From assembly GCA_963727035.1 (NCBI GenBank), contig CAVSEY010000008.1:30124-94123 (forward strand): a stretch of 64,000 bases of DNA, in the 5' to 3' direction. The notes beneath the pieces were generated by a model. It was not told the DNA's origin, did no database searches, and saw only the letters and a program-made list of their open reading frames with translations. Of this stretch, positions 7,330 to 14,613 are shown piece by piece. The translations under genes and the position numbers were made by a program. The DNA is from Rhodoblastus sp963727035 (GTDB lineage Bacteria > Pseudomonadota > Alphaproteobacteria > Rhizobiales > Beijerinckiaceae). Each line of letters opens with the position of its first letter. The stretch's first letter is position 1.

Positions 7330-10077
7330 ATGACGGCGGAGCAGGACGAAGCGGAAAAGCAGCGGCCCCTTTTCGAGGACATCAGGCTGCTCGGCCAGAT
7401 TCTCGGCGACACGGTGCGCGAGCAGGAAGGCGAGGAGATCTTCGAGCGAATCGAAAAAATCCGCCGCCTCTCGGTCGCTGGCAAGGGCATCGCGGAGTCC
7501 GAGGCCGGCCGCGAGCTGGAATCCCTGCTGCAAAGCCTGTCGCCGGCGGAGACCGCGTCGGTCATCCGCGCCTTCGCTTATTTCTCCCATCTCGCCAATA
7601 TCGCCGAAGACCGGCATTTCCTGCGCCGTCGCGCGGCCCATGAGCCCCAGACCCAGCCCGGCGGGCTCGCTTATAGTTTCGAACGGCTTCGCGCCGCCGG
7701 CGTCGCCCCCGAGCGCATCGAGCAGACCCTCGCGGAATCCTATGTCTCGCCGGTGCTGACGGCGCATCCGACCGAAGTGCAGCGCCGCAGCACGCTCGAC
7801 GCGGAGCGGGCCATCGGCGACCTGCTGGTCGCGCGCGAAGCCTGCCGGACCCAGGCCGAGTTGCGCGACAACGAGGCGCAGCTCTATGCGCGGGTGGCCC
7901 AGCTCTGGCAGACGCGGCTGCTTCGCACGGCCAGCCTTTCGGTGCGCGACGAGATCGACAACGCGCTGCTGTATTACCACTCGACCTTCATCCGCGACAT
8001 TCCGGCGCTCTATGCCGATCTCGAACAGAGGCTCGGGCGTCCGGTGGCGCCGTTCTTCCGCATGGGCAACTGGATCGGCGGCGACCGCGACGGCAATCCG
8101 AATGTCAATGCGGAGACGCTCGAAGTCTCGGTCAAGGCCCATGCCGAGACGATCCTGCGCCATTACCTGCTCGAGGTTCACCTGCTCGGCGGCGAATTGT
8201 CGATGTCGCGGGTTCTGGTCGACTGCTCCGCGGAACTCGACGCCCTGGCCGAAGCCTCTGGCGACGTCAATCCTCATCGCGCCGACGAAACCTATCGCCG
8301 CGCCCTGATCGGCGTCTATGCGCGGCTCGCCGGAACGATGAAGGCGCTGACCGGCGGCGAGGCCCTGCGCCACGCGGTCGGCTCCGGCAAGCCCTATGGC
8401 TCGCCGGAAGAATTTCGCCACGACCTCGTCACCGTGCGCGAATCCCTGCTCGCGCACCACGGCGCCGTGGTGGCGCGCGGCCGGCTGGCGGAGCTGATCC
8501 GGGCTGTCGACGTCTTCGGCTTCCACATGGCGACGACCGATCTGCGCCAGAACTCCGATCAGCATGAGGCCGTGCTGAAGGAGCTGCTGGCGGCGGTGCG
8601 CATCGTTCCCGATTATTCGGCCCTCATTGAGCACGACCGCATCGCGCTTCTGTTGCAATTGCTCGCGGAGCGGCGTGTGCTGCAGGCGCCCGACGTCGAA
8701 TATTCAGCCAATCTGCGCAGCGAACTCGCGGTGTTCGAAACCGCGCGGCGCGCGCGCCAGCGTTTCGGCGACGCCACCATCCGCCATTACATCATCAGCC
8801 ATACCGAAAGCGTCAGCGACCTTCTGGAAGTCATGGTGCTGCAGAAGGAATGCGGCCTGATGCACGGCACGCTGCATGAAGCCGACCGCGACACGGCGCG
8901 GCTCGACCTCATCGTGACGCCGCTGTTCGAGACCATCGAGGATCTGCGCGCCGCCGAGCCGATCATGCGCGCCTTTTACGCGCTTCCAGGGATCGCCGAC
9001 CTGATCCGGCGCTCCAGCGGCGTCCAGGACGTGATGCTCGGCTATTCCGATTCCAACAAGGACGGCGGCTATTTCACCTCGACCTGGGAGCTTTACCGGG
9101 GCTCGACGGCGCTCGCCGCCTTCTTCGATTCGCTGCCTGGCGTGAAGCTGCGGCTGTTCCATGGGCGCGGCGGCGCGGTGGGGCGCGGCGGCGGTCCCTC
9201 CTATCAGGCCATTCTCGCCCAGCCGCCCGGCACGGTGCGCGGCCAGTTCCGCCTCACCGAACAGGGCGAGGTGATCGCCGCCAAATACGCCAATCCGCTG
9301 ATCGGCAAGCGCAATCTCGAAACCTTCATGGCCGCCAATCTCGAAGCGAGCCTGCTGCTCGACGGCAAGGCGCCGCCGGCGGAATTCCTCGAGGCGGCGG
9401 AGCAATTGTCCCGGTTGTCGATGAAGGCCTATCGCGGCCTCGTCTATGAAACGCCGGGCTTTGTCGATTATTTCTATGCCGCCACGCCGATCGCCGAAAT
9501 CGCCGAACTGAACATCGGCTCGCGGCCGGCCTCGCGCAAGGCGACGCGGCGGATCGAGGACTTGCGCGCCATCCCGTGGAGCTTCTCGTGGGGCCAGAGC
9601 CGCATCGCGCTGCCGGGCTGGTTCGGCTTCGGCGCGGCGGTCGAAGGTTTTCTGCGCGAAGACAAAGAGGCGCGGCAGGTTCTGCTGCGCCGCATGTTCA
9701 AGGAATGGCCGTTCTTCGCCGCGCTTTTGTCCAACATGGACATGGTTCTGGCCAAGGCCGATCTCGAAATAGGCCGCCGTTATGCCGAACTCGTGCCGGA
9801 CCGCGCGGCGGCCGAGCGAATCTTCTCGGCGATCGAGGCGGAATGGGGCCGCACCGTGAGGGCGCTGGAGATCGCGACCGGACAGGCGGACAGGCTGGCG
9901 GACAATCCGGCGCTCGCCCGCTCGATCGCCCACCGCTTCCCCTATATCGCGCCGCTCAATTATCTCCAGGCGGAACTGCTGCGCCGCTGGCGCGCAGGCC
10001 AGATCGACCACAAGGCGCGGGTCGGCATCCTGATCGCCATCAACGGCATTGCCGCCGGTCTGCGCAATACGGGGTGA
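7330..10077 (+). CDS. ppc: Phosphoenolpyruvate carboxylase
   Basis: A 915-aa enzyme of normal family length that carboxylates PEP with bicarbonate to oxaloacetate. The catalytic His is at residue 146 in TAHPTEVQRRST. Further signatures are LGYSDSNKDGGYF, the glycine-rich loop FHGRGGAVGRGGGPS and the C-terminal NGIAAGLRNTG that closes the active site. The ATG at 7330 gives the family-typical start; an upstream in-frame ATG at 7297 has less support. In serine-cycle methylotrophs PEP carboxylase supplies the C4 acceptor, and enolase is also in this window, but no serine-cycle specific gene is present here. Long antisense frames over this gene are GC-driven shadows. Confidence 0.98.
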   Translation: MTAEQDEAEKQRPLFEDIRLLGQILGDTVREQEGEEIFERIEKIRRLSVAGKGIAESEAGRELESLLQSLSPAETASVIRAFAYFSHLANIAEDRHFLRRRAAHEPQTQPGGLAYSFERLRAAGVAPERIEQTLAESYVSPVLTAHPTEVQRRSTLDAERAIGDLLVAREACRTQAELRDNEAQLYARVAQLWQTRLLRTASLSVRDEIDNALLYYHSTFIRDIPALYADLEQRLGRPVAPFFRMGNWIGGDRDGNPNVNAETLEVSVKAHAETILRHYLLEVHLLGGELSMSRVLVDCSAELDALAEASGDVNPHRADETYRRALIGVYARLAGTMKALTGGEALRHAVGSGKPYGSPEEFRHDLVTVRESLLAHHGAVVARGRLAELIRAVDVFGFHMATTDLRQNSDQHEAVLKELLAAVRIVPDYSALIEHDRIALLLQLLAERRVLQAPDVEYSANLRSELAVFETARRARQRFGDATIRHYIISHTESVSDLLEVMVLQKECGLMHGTLHEADRDTARLDLIVTPLFETIEDLRAAEPIMRAFYALPGIADLIRRSSGVQDVMLGYSDSNKDGGYFTSTWELYRGSTALAAFFDSLPGVKLRLFHGRGGAVGRGGGPSYQAILAQPPGTVRGQFRLTEQGEVIAAKYANPLIGKRNLETFMAANLEASLLLDGKAPPAEFLEAAEQLSRLSMKAYRGLVYETPGFVDYFYAATPIAEIAELNIGSRPASRKATRRIEDLRAIPWSFSWGQSRIALPGWFGFGAAVEGFLREDKEARQVLLRRMFKEWPFFAALLSNMDMVLAKADLEIGRRYAELVPDRAAAERIFSAIEAEWGRTVRALEIATGQADRLADNPALARSIAHRFPYIAPLNYLQAELLRRWRAGQIDHKARVGILIAINGIAAGLRNTG

Positions 10078-10087
10078 CGGCGCTGAT

Positions 10088-10119
10088 GAAAAAGCCCCCG
10101 CGGCAGCGCCGAGGGGGCC
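10088..10119 (-). terminator. Rho-independent terminator of the HdeA-like genes
   Basis: Read on the minus strand, a stem GCCCCCTCGGC/GCCGCGGGGGC (with one mismatch) is followed directly by TTTTTC. It lies about 40 bases beyond the stop of the 96-aa HdeA-like gene and between convergent genes. Confidence 0.8.
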
Positions 10120-10160
10120 GGGAACGGCTGGCGGCGTGGTGGCGCCGCCAGTGGGACGCA

Positions 10161-10451
10161 TTACTTCGCGTTCTTTGCGATCGCGTCCATCAGCTTGGCG
10201 TTCGGGTTCTTCTTGCAATATTTCCCGATGACCTCGTGATTGCGCTTCACGTAGCGCATATCGACGTTGAGGAGGTTCTTGGACGACATGAAATAGCCGC
10301 TCTGCCAGGACGAGATCATCGCCTGGTCTGCGGGCGGCGCCTTGAGGTACTGGCCGCAGGTGATGAGCGACATGTCGAGGACGACCTGGGCCTTGGCGGC
10401 CGGCGCGGCGAACGCAAACATCGCGGCCGCGAGAATCAATTTGGTCTTCAT
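10161..10451 (-). CDS. HdeA/HdeB-family periplasmic protein
   Basis: A 96-aa secreted protein with a signal peptide cleaved near AAKA-QV. The mature part has two cysteines (ITCGQYL and KYCKKN) spaced as in HdeA/HdeB, where they form the single disulfide, and the family pattern QAMISSWQSGYFM. HdeA/B are acid-activated chaperones in enterics; in rhizobia the role of homologues is unclear. It is the second of two tandem paralogues, 28 bases after the first, and is followed by a terminator, so they form a bicistronic unit. Confidence 0.85.
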   Translation of the reverse strand: MKTKLILAAAMFAFAAPAAKAQVVLDMSLITCGQYLKAPPADQAMISSWQSGYFMSSKNLLNVDMRYVKRNHEVIGKYCKKNPNAKLMDAIAKNAK

Positions 10452-10479
10452 GCTTTTTCTCCCGATGGCTGGACGAGGA

Positions 10480-10788
10480 TCACTGCTTTTTCTGCATCTG
10501 GTTGACGGAGGCCTGAATGACGCCCATCAGCTGGTCCTTCGGGTTGTTGGCGCAATATTTCATGATGTTCGCCTTGTTCTGGCGGAAGGCCATCAGGTCG
10601 ACGTGGGTATAGCCGAGCTTCTGATTGTACCAGCCGCTCATCCAGGCCGCGACCATGTCCTGGTCGGCGGGCGCCATGGCGGTGATGTCGCCACAGGAGA
10701 TCCTCTCCATCTGGATCATGACCTGAGCGGAGCCGACGGTCGGCGCCAGGCCCAGTCCTAATGCGAGGCAAATCGCAATCTTCTTCAT
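10480..10788 (-). CDS. HdeA/HdeB-family periplasmic protein, paralogue
   Basis: A 102-aa secreted protein with signal peptide MKKIAICLALGLGLAPTVGSA. It shares with its downstream neighbour the Cys pair (ISCGDIT, KYCANN) and the core ADQDMVAAWMSGWYNQK, so the pair arose by tandem duplication. The two have diverged considerably outside the core. A periplasmic chaperone or stress role is inferred from the family. Confidence 0.85.
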   Translation of the reverse strand: MKKIAICLALGLGLAPTVGSAQVMIQMERISCGDITAMAPADQDMVAAWMSGWYNQKLGYTHVDLMAFRQNKANIMKYCANNPKDQLMGVIQASVNQMQKKQ

Positions 10789-11051
10789 GTTTCACCCCTC
10801 GAATGCGTTTCCGCCGTCATGCGGGGAAGCGCAAGCCAAACTTGAGGCGGAACCGTAAGCCTCGTCCCGACCCTCGATGATTTGCCGGATTGTCCGGCGC
10901 GGTCGAGCCGAAGCGCCAGGCGCCCTGCATGACCGCGCGGGCAGCAAAGCATTTTTTTTTCCAAAAGCCAGAGCTGCGCGATCGCTGCATTCGAATTGTT
11001 ATGTAATTTCATGGGTGAAGCTGCGAAGTTCATGGCCCGCTTCTGCAACGC
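10789..11051. other. Intergenic region upstream of the HdeA-like pair
   Basis: No gene is supported. It should carry the promoter of the minus-strand HdeA-like genes, but I could not identify a clear sigma70 or EcfG-type motif. An A/T run (TTTTTTTTTCC) lies near 10,955. Confidence 0.4.
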
Positions 11052-11079
11052 AAAGAAAAGCCGGAGCGCGAGCCCCGGC
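11052..11079 (-). terminator. Terminator of the F0 ATP synthase operon
   Basis: On the minus strand a GC-rich hairpin with closing arms GCCGG/CCGGC is followed by TTTTCTTT. It lies about 30 bases beyond the stop of the b subunit gene, the last gene of the operon. Confidence 0.7.
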
Positions 11080-11110
11080 CAAGTCGTTGTTCAAACGGTG
11101 GAATTTGGGT

Positions 11111-11584
11111 TCAATTGGCGAGCGATTTGACGCTGGCGATGCCTTGTTCAACGAAGGCCGAAGCGTCGGTGGCGCCGGATTTGAGAATATTTTCCGACGC
11201 CTTGATCGCCGCGTCGACGGCGGCCGAGCGCACGTCGGCGGTGGCCTGCGCCTCGGCCTGGGCGATCTTGTCCCCGGCCTGTTTGGTGCGGCGGGCGACA
11301 AAATCTTCGAGCCGCGTCTGGGCTTCCTTCGCCAAGGCTTCGGCTTCCGCCTTGGCCTGGGCGATGATGGTCGCGGCCTGGGCTTCGGCTTCGGTGGTCT
11401 TGGCGACGAAGCTTTTCACCAGCGCCTCGGCCTCGGCGCGCAGGCGGGAGGCTTCCGCCAATTCGTTCTTGACGCGGTCAATCCGAGAATCGAGCGCGGC
11501 GCCGATCATCTTGTGCACGCCGAGATAGCCGAACAAGGCGACCATCAGGACGGCGCCGACGAAGAAGAAGAATTCAGCGTCCAT
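11111..11584 (-). CDS. atpF: F0F1 ATP synthase subunit b
   Basis: A 157-aa peripheral-stalk subunit. One N-terminal membrane helix (EFFFFVGAVLMVALFGYL) is followed by a long, charged, alanine/glutamate-rich coiled coil. It is the last gene of the F0 operon, 12 bases after b'. Alphaproteobacteria with photosynthetic-type F0 carry two different b-type subunits that heterodimerise; this is the b partner. The F1 genes are not in the window, as expected for Hyphomicrobiales where F0 and F1 operons are separate. Confidence 0.95.
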   Translation of the reverse strand: MDAEFFFFVGAVLMVALFGYLGVHKMIGAALDSRIDRVKNELAEASRLRAEAEALVKSFVAKTTEAEAQAATIIAQAKAEAEALAKEAQTRLEDFVARRTKQAGDKIAQAEAQATADVRSAAVDAAIKASENILKSGATDASAFVEQGIASVKSLAN

Positions 11585-11596
11585 TCATTCCTCCTC

Positions 11597-12151
11597 TTAG
11601 GCCTTGGCCGCCGCGAGCGCCGCGGTGACGGCGTCCGCCGCCGCCGGCTTGCCGGTGAGCCGCTGCATGATGGCGTGGGTCGCCTCGACGGCGATGGAAT
11701 CGACATTGGCCATGGCGGCGGATTTCTTCTCGAGGATCTGTTTTTCGGCGTCCGCAAGTTTGGCGGCGAGGTCGGCTTCGAGCTGGGCGCGGCGCGCGCC
11801 CGCGGCCTGGGTGGCTTCGGCATGGGCCTGCTGGCCGAGCGCCTGCGCCCGCGCCTTGGCGTCGGCCAGGGTCTTTTCATGCGCGGTGGCGGCCTGGCTG
11901 GCGTCGAACTGGGCCTGGGCGGCGGCGGCGAGGTCGTCGTCGACCACGTTTCTGCGGGACGAAAGAATGCCGGCGACGCGTGGCAAGGCGATTTTCGACA
12001 TCAGAAGATAAAGCAGGCCGAAGGTGATGGCGAGCCAGATGATCTGCGGCGCGAAGAAATTCGTGTCGAAAGGCGGAAATACATCCGCGTGGGCGTTGCT
12101 GGCCGGAACCTCGGTTCCGGCGACGTGCCCTTCAGCGGCTTGCGAAGCCAT
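11597..12151 (-). CDS. atpG: F0F1 ATP synthase subunit b'
   Basis: A 184-aa b'-type stator subunit. The start at 12151 (MASQAAEGHV) is chosen because it gives the family's short hydrophilic N-terminus ahead of the membrane helix (FFAPQIIWLAITFGLLYLLMSK); the frame upstream is unsupported. The rest is a helical coiled coil rich in Ala and Glu. It sits between the c and b genes in the usual order a-c-b'-b. Confidence 0.93.
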   Translation of the reverse strand: MASQAAEGHVAGTEVPASNAHADVFPPFDTNFFAPQIIWLAITFGLLYLLMSKIALPRVAGILSSRRNVVDDDLAAAAQAQFDASQAATAHEKTLADAKARAQALGQQAHAEATQAAGARRAQLEADLAAKLADAEKQILEKKSAAMANVDSIAVEATHAIMQRLTGKPAAADAVTAALAAAKA

Positions 12152-12250
12152 GGCCGTTCCTAACCTTCGAAGATTTGGGGAGCAGCGCGCGTCGGCCAGG
12201 CCGGCGCGCGCATGTTTTCGGCCCGGCGTGGAGCCGGGCCGCACGACTCG

Positions 12251-12481
12251 TCAATGGGAGACGAACAGCAGGATCAGCGCGATCAGGAAGGCGAAGATGC
12301 CCAGACCTTCGGCGAGCGCTGTGCCGATGAAGACGCGGCCGAACTGGCCGTCGGACGCCGACGGATTGCGCAGCGCGCCCGAGAGGAAGTTGCCCCAGAT
12401 CACGCCGACGCCGATGGCGGCGGCGCCGACGCCGATCGCCGCGAGACCCGCGCCGATGAGTTTGGCTGCTTCAGAACCCAT
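12251..12481 (-). CDS. atpE: F0F1 ATP synthase subunit c
   Basis: A 76-aa proteolipid forming the proton-driven rotor ring. Two membrane helices flank the polar loop ALRNPSA. The proton-binding glutamate lies in helix 2 (GTALAEGLGIF). I choose the second in-frame ATG (MGSEAAKLIGAG) because GGAG lies 6 bases upstream of it and the resulting length matches the family; the ATG at 12493 would add four residues. It follows subunit a by about 50 bases. Confidence 0.95.
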   Translation of the reverse strand: MGSEAAKLIGAGLAAIGVGAAAIGVGVIWGNFLSGALRNPSASDGQFGRVFIGTALAEGLGIFAFLIALILLFVSH

Positions 12482-12532
12482 TGATGACTCCATTTTGTGA
12501 TGTGGGCGACCATTTGTTGTTGAGTGAGATTA

Positions 12533-13297
12533 TCAGTGGCCCGGGTGAAGCGCGTCTGTCAGATAGACGCAAGTGAGAATGGCGAAGACATAGGCCTGCA
12601 GCACGGCGACCAGGCCTTCGAAGGCGGTCAGCAGGACGATGCCGAGCAGCGGCAGCGGCGCGAGCAGGGCATAGGCGCCGGCGCCGAGCAGCATGACGAC
12701 GAAGCCGCCGAACACCACCAGCATGATATGGCCGGCCAGGATGTTGGCGAACAGACGAACCGACAGGGTCACCGGCCGCGAAATGAAGGACAGGATCTCG
12801 ATCGGGACGATGAGGGGCAGCATGAACGGGCTGACGCCGGAAGGCTTGAAGACGTTGAACCAGTGCAGGCCGTGCTTGTAAATGCCGTAGCCGACCACCA
12901 GCAGGATGATCGAGAACGCGAAGGTCGCGGTGACGAAGATCTGGGCCATCACTTCGAATGTATAAGGCCACAGGCCGATCACATTGGTGGCCAGGATGAA
13001 CATGAACAAGGTGAAGACCAGCGGAAAGAAGCGCATGCCGTCTTCGCCGGCGGTCTGGCGCACCATGTCGGTGGAGAATTCGTAAAAGGTCTCGGCGGCG
13101 GCCTGGAGCCGGGACGGCACGATGCTGCGGCCGGACGTGCCGATCAGCATGACGACGACGACAGCGAGCGCCGCGATGACCATGAACAGGGCGGCATTGG
13201 TGAAGGAGGCGTCGACGCCGAAAATATGCAGGGGCGCGATCACCTTGACATGAAATTGATGGATGGGATCGAGCACCGGGGCGCCAGCTTCCGACAT
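12533..13297 (-). CDS. atpB: F0F1 ATP synthase subunit a
   Basis: A 254-aa integral membrane subunit with proton half-channels. The conserved arginine lies in SFISRPVTLSVRLFANILAGH, and GLWPYTFEVM is also typical. Several membrane helices are evident. It follows atpI by about 46 bases in the F0 operon. Confidence 0.96.
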   Translation of the reverse strand: MSEAGAPVLDPIHQFHVKVIAPLHIFGVDASFTNAALFMVIAALAVVVVMLIGTSGRSIVPSRLQAAAETFYEFSTDMVRQTAGEDGMRFFPLVFTLFMFILATNVIGLWPYTFEVMAQIFVTATFAFSIILLVVGYGIYKHGLHWFNVFKPSGVSPFMLPLIVPIEILSFISRPVTLSVRLFANILAGHIMLVVFGGFVVMLLGAGAYALLAPLPLLGIVLLTAFEGLVAVLQAYVFAILTCVYLTDALHPGH

Positions 13298-13343
13298 GTT
13301 CCGTCCTTACTTCTCACGCGGGAGCGACCCGCTTTCGTCCAGT

Positions 13344-13700
13344 TCACTGCGGCGGCGGATCTCCGCCGGAACGCCTCGGCGGCGGCGCCGCCAGGCGATA
13401 GACATTGCGAAACCCCGCCGCCACGCCAAATCCCATCCACAGGATCAGCAGGAACGGGGTCGTGCGGAGCCACACATCGAGGCGCCAGCCGATCAGCGCG
13501 CCCAACAGGATCGGGCCCACGAATTCCGTCAACACGCGAACGCCGAGGCTGATCGCCTGCCCGAGGTTCTTCCCGGACGAGTCCGCCACGGCCTTGCGCT
13601 CGGCCTCCTTGCGGTCGGTTTCGCGCTGGACATGAAGGTCGGCCGACAATTTAGCGAGCCGCGCCTGCAAATTCTCTTGGTCTTCCGGACTATTCCCCAA
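13344..13700 (-). CDS. atpI: ATP synthase accessory protein AtpI
   Basis: A 118-aa protein from a TTG start at 13700. The TTG is preceded by GGAG at 7 bases, and the resulting N-terminus (GNSPEDQENLQARL) fits the family; the frame is open to an ATG at 13913 but the added sequence crosses the promoter. The N-terminal half is a charged helix and the C-terminal half has two membrane segments (EFVGPILLGALIGW and PFLLILWMGFGVAAGF). AtpI assists c-ring assembly and may aid Mg uptake. It is the first gene of the F0 operon. Confidence 0.85.
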   Translation of the reverse strand: MGNSPEDQENLQARLAKLSADLHVQRETDRKEAERKAVADSSGKNLGQAISLGVRVLTEFVGPILLGALIGWRLDVWLRTTPFLLILWMGFGVAAGFRNVYRLAAPPPRRSGGDPPPQ

Positions 13701-13838
13701 AGCCTGTCTCCGGAGCCATGGCCTTTCCGAACCCGTCGGCGGCCGCCTGAGGAAAGCAGCGCCGCAAAGGCCTGATCGGCGACCGGACTTGAGGAAAAGG
13801 ATCGGAATGAAGCCATCCCACCCTTCTGGACCGGGCGC

Positions 13839-13867
13839 ACCATATTGGCGCGGCTGCGTCGTGTCAA
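13839..13867 (-). promoter_or_regulatory. Sigma70-type promoter of the F0 ATP synthase operon
   Basis: On the minus strand a perfect -35 box TTGACA (13867-13862) is followed after exactly 17 bases by TATGGT (13844-13839). Transcription would begin near 13,832, leaving about 130 bases of leader before the atpI TTG start. Confidence 0.75.
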
Positions 13868-14032
13868 GACAACATCGGCAATTCTGTGACATCCATAAGA
13901 CATTGTAAAACAATAATAAAAGTGCAAAATGCGCGCATGCGTCGCGGGGCTTTGCTGCATTGCGGTAAAAGGCGGCGCCTTGTTCTCGCGTCCCGGTGCT
14001 CTAGACTTCGCCGAAAAGGGGAGGTTCGGGGT

Positions 14033-14611
14033 GTGACCAGCGAGCGGCTGAAGGCTTTTTCCGATGGCGTGCTGGCGATCATCATCACCATCATGGTGCT
14101 GGATCTGAGGGCGCCGCATGGCGTGAGCTTCGCCGCGCTGTGGCCGCTGTGGCCGACTTTCATCGCCTATGTGCTGAGTTTCGTCTATGTCGCCATCTAC
14201 TGGAACAACCACCACCACCTGTTTCTCGTCGCGGAGAAGGTGAATGGCGGCGTGCTCTGGGCCAATATTCACCTGCTGTTCTGGCTGTCGCTGCTGCCTT
14301 TCGTCACCGCCTGGGCGAGCGACGCCCATTTCGCGCGCGATCCCGTCGCGCTCTATGGACTGGTGCTGCTCGGCGCGGCGATGGCTTATTCGATCCTGGT
14401 CGCGAGCTTGCTGCGGGCGCAGGGCGGCAGAACCCTGCTCCATGACGCGATCGGGCGCGACATCAAGGGCTGGGTGTCGATCGCGGCCTATGTGCTCGGG
14501 ATCGCCGCCGCCTTCGTGCATCCCTGGATCGGCTGCGCCTTCTATGTCGCCGTCGCGGCGATGTGGCTCGTGCCCGACCGGCGCATCGAATTGCGCTTGA
14601 ACGAGTTATAG
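14033..14611 (+). CDS. TMEM175-family potassium channel (DUF1211)
   Basis: A 192-aa membrane protein. The family signature near the N-terminus, FSDGVLAIIITIMVLDL, forms the selectivity helix in TMEM175-like potassium channels; bacterial members carry one six-helix repeat, which fits this length. The start is a GTG at 14033 with GGGGAGG upstream. It diverges from the ATP synthase operon and converges on smc. Assignment is by the signature; channel activity is inferred. Confidence 0.88.
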   Translation: MTSERLKAFSDGVLAIIITIMVLDLRAPHGVSFAALWPLWPTFIAYVLSFVYVAIYWNNHHHLFLVAEKVNGGVLWANIHLLFWLSLLPFVTAWASDAHFARDPVALYGLVLLGAAMAYSILVASLLRAQGGRTLLHDAIGRDIKGWVSIAAYVLGIAAAFVHPWIGCAFYVAVAAMWLVPDRRIELRLNEL

Positions 14612-14613
14612 GC

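Noticed and set aside
7237..10218. Long antisense frames over ppc (473 and 504 aa)
   Set aside because: They mirror the high-GC third-position pattern of ppc, contain no recognisable domains, and ppc is unambiguous.
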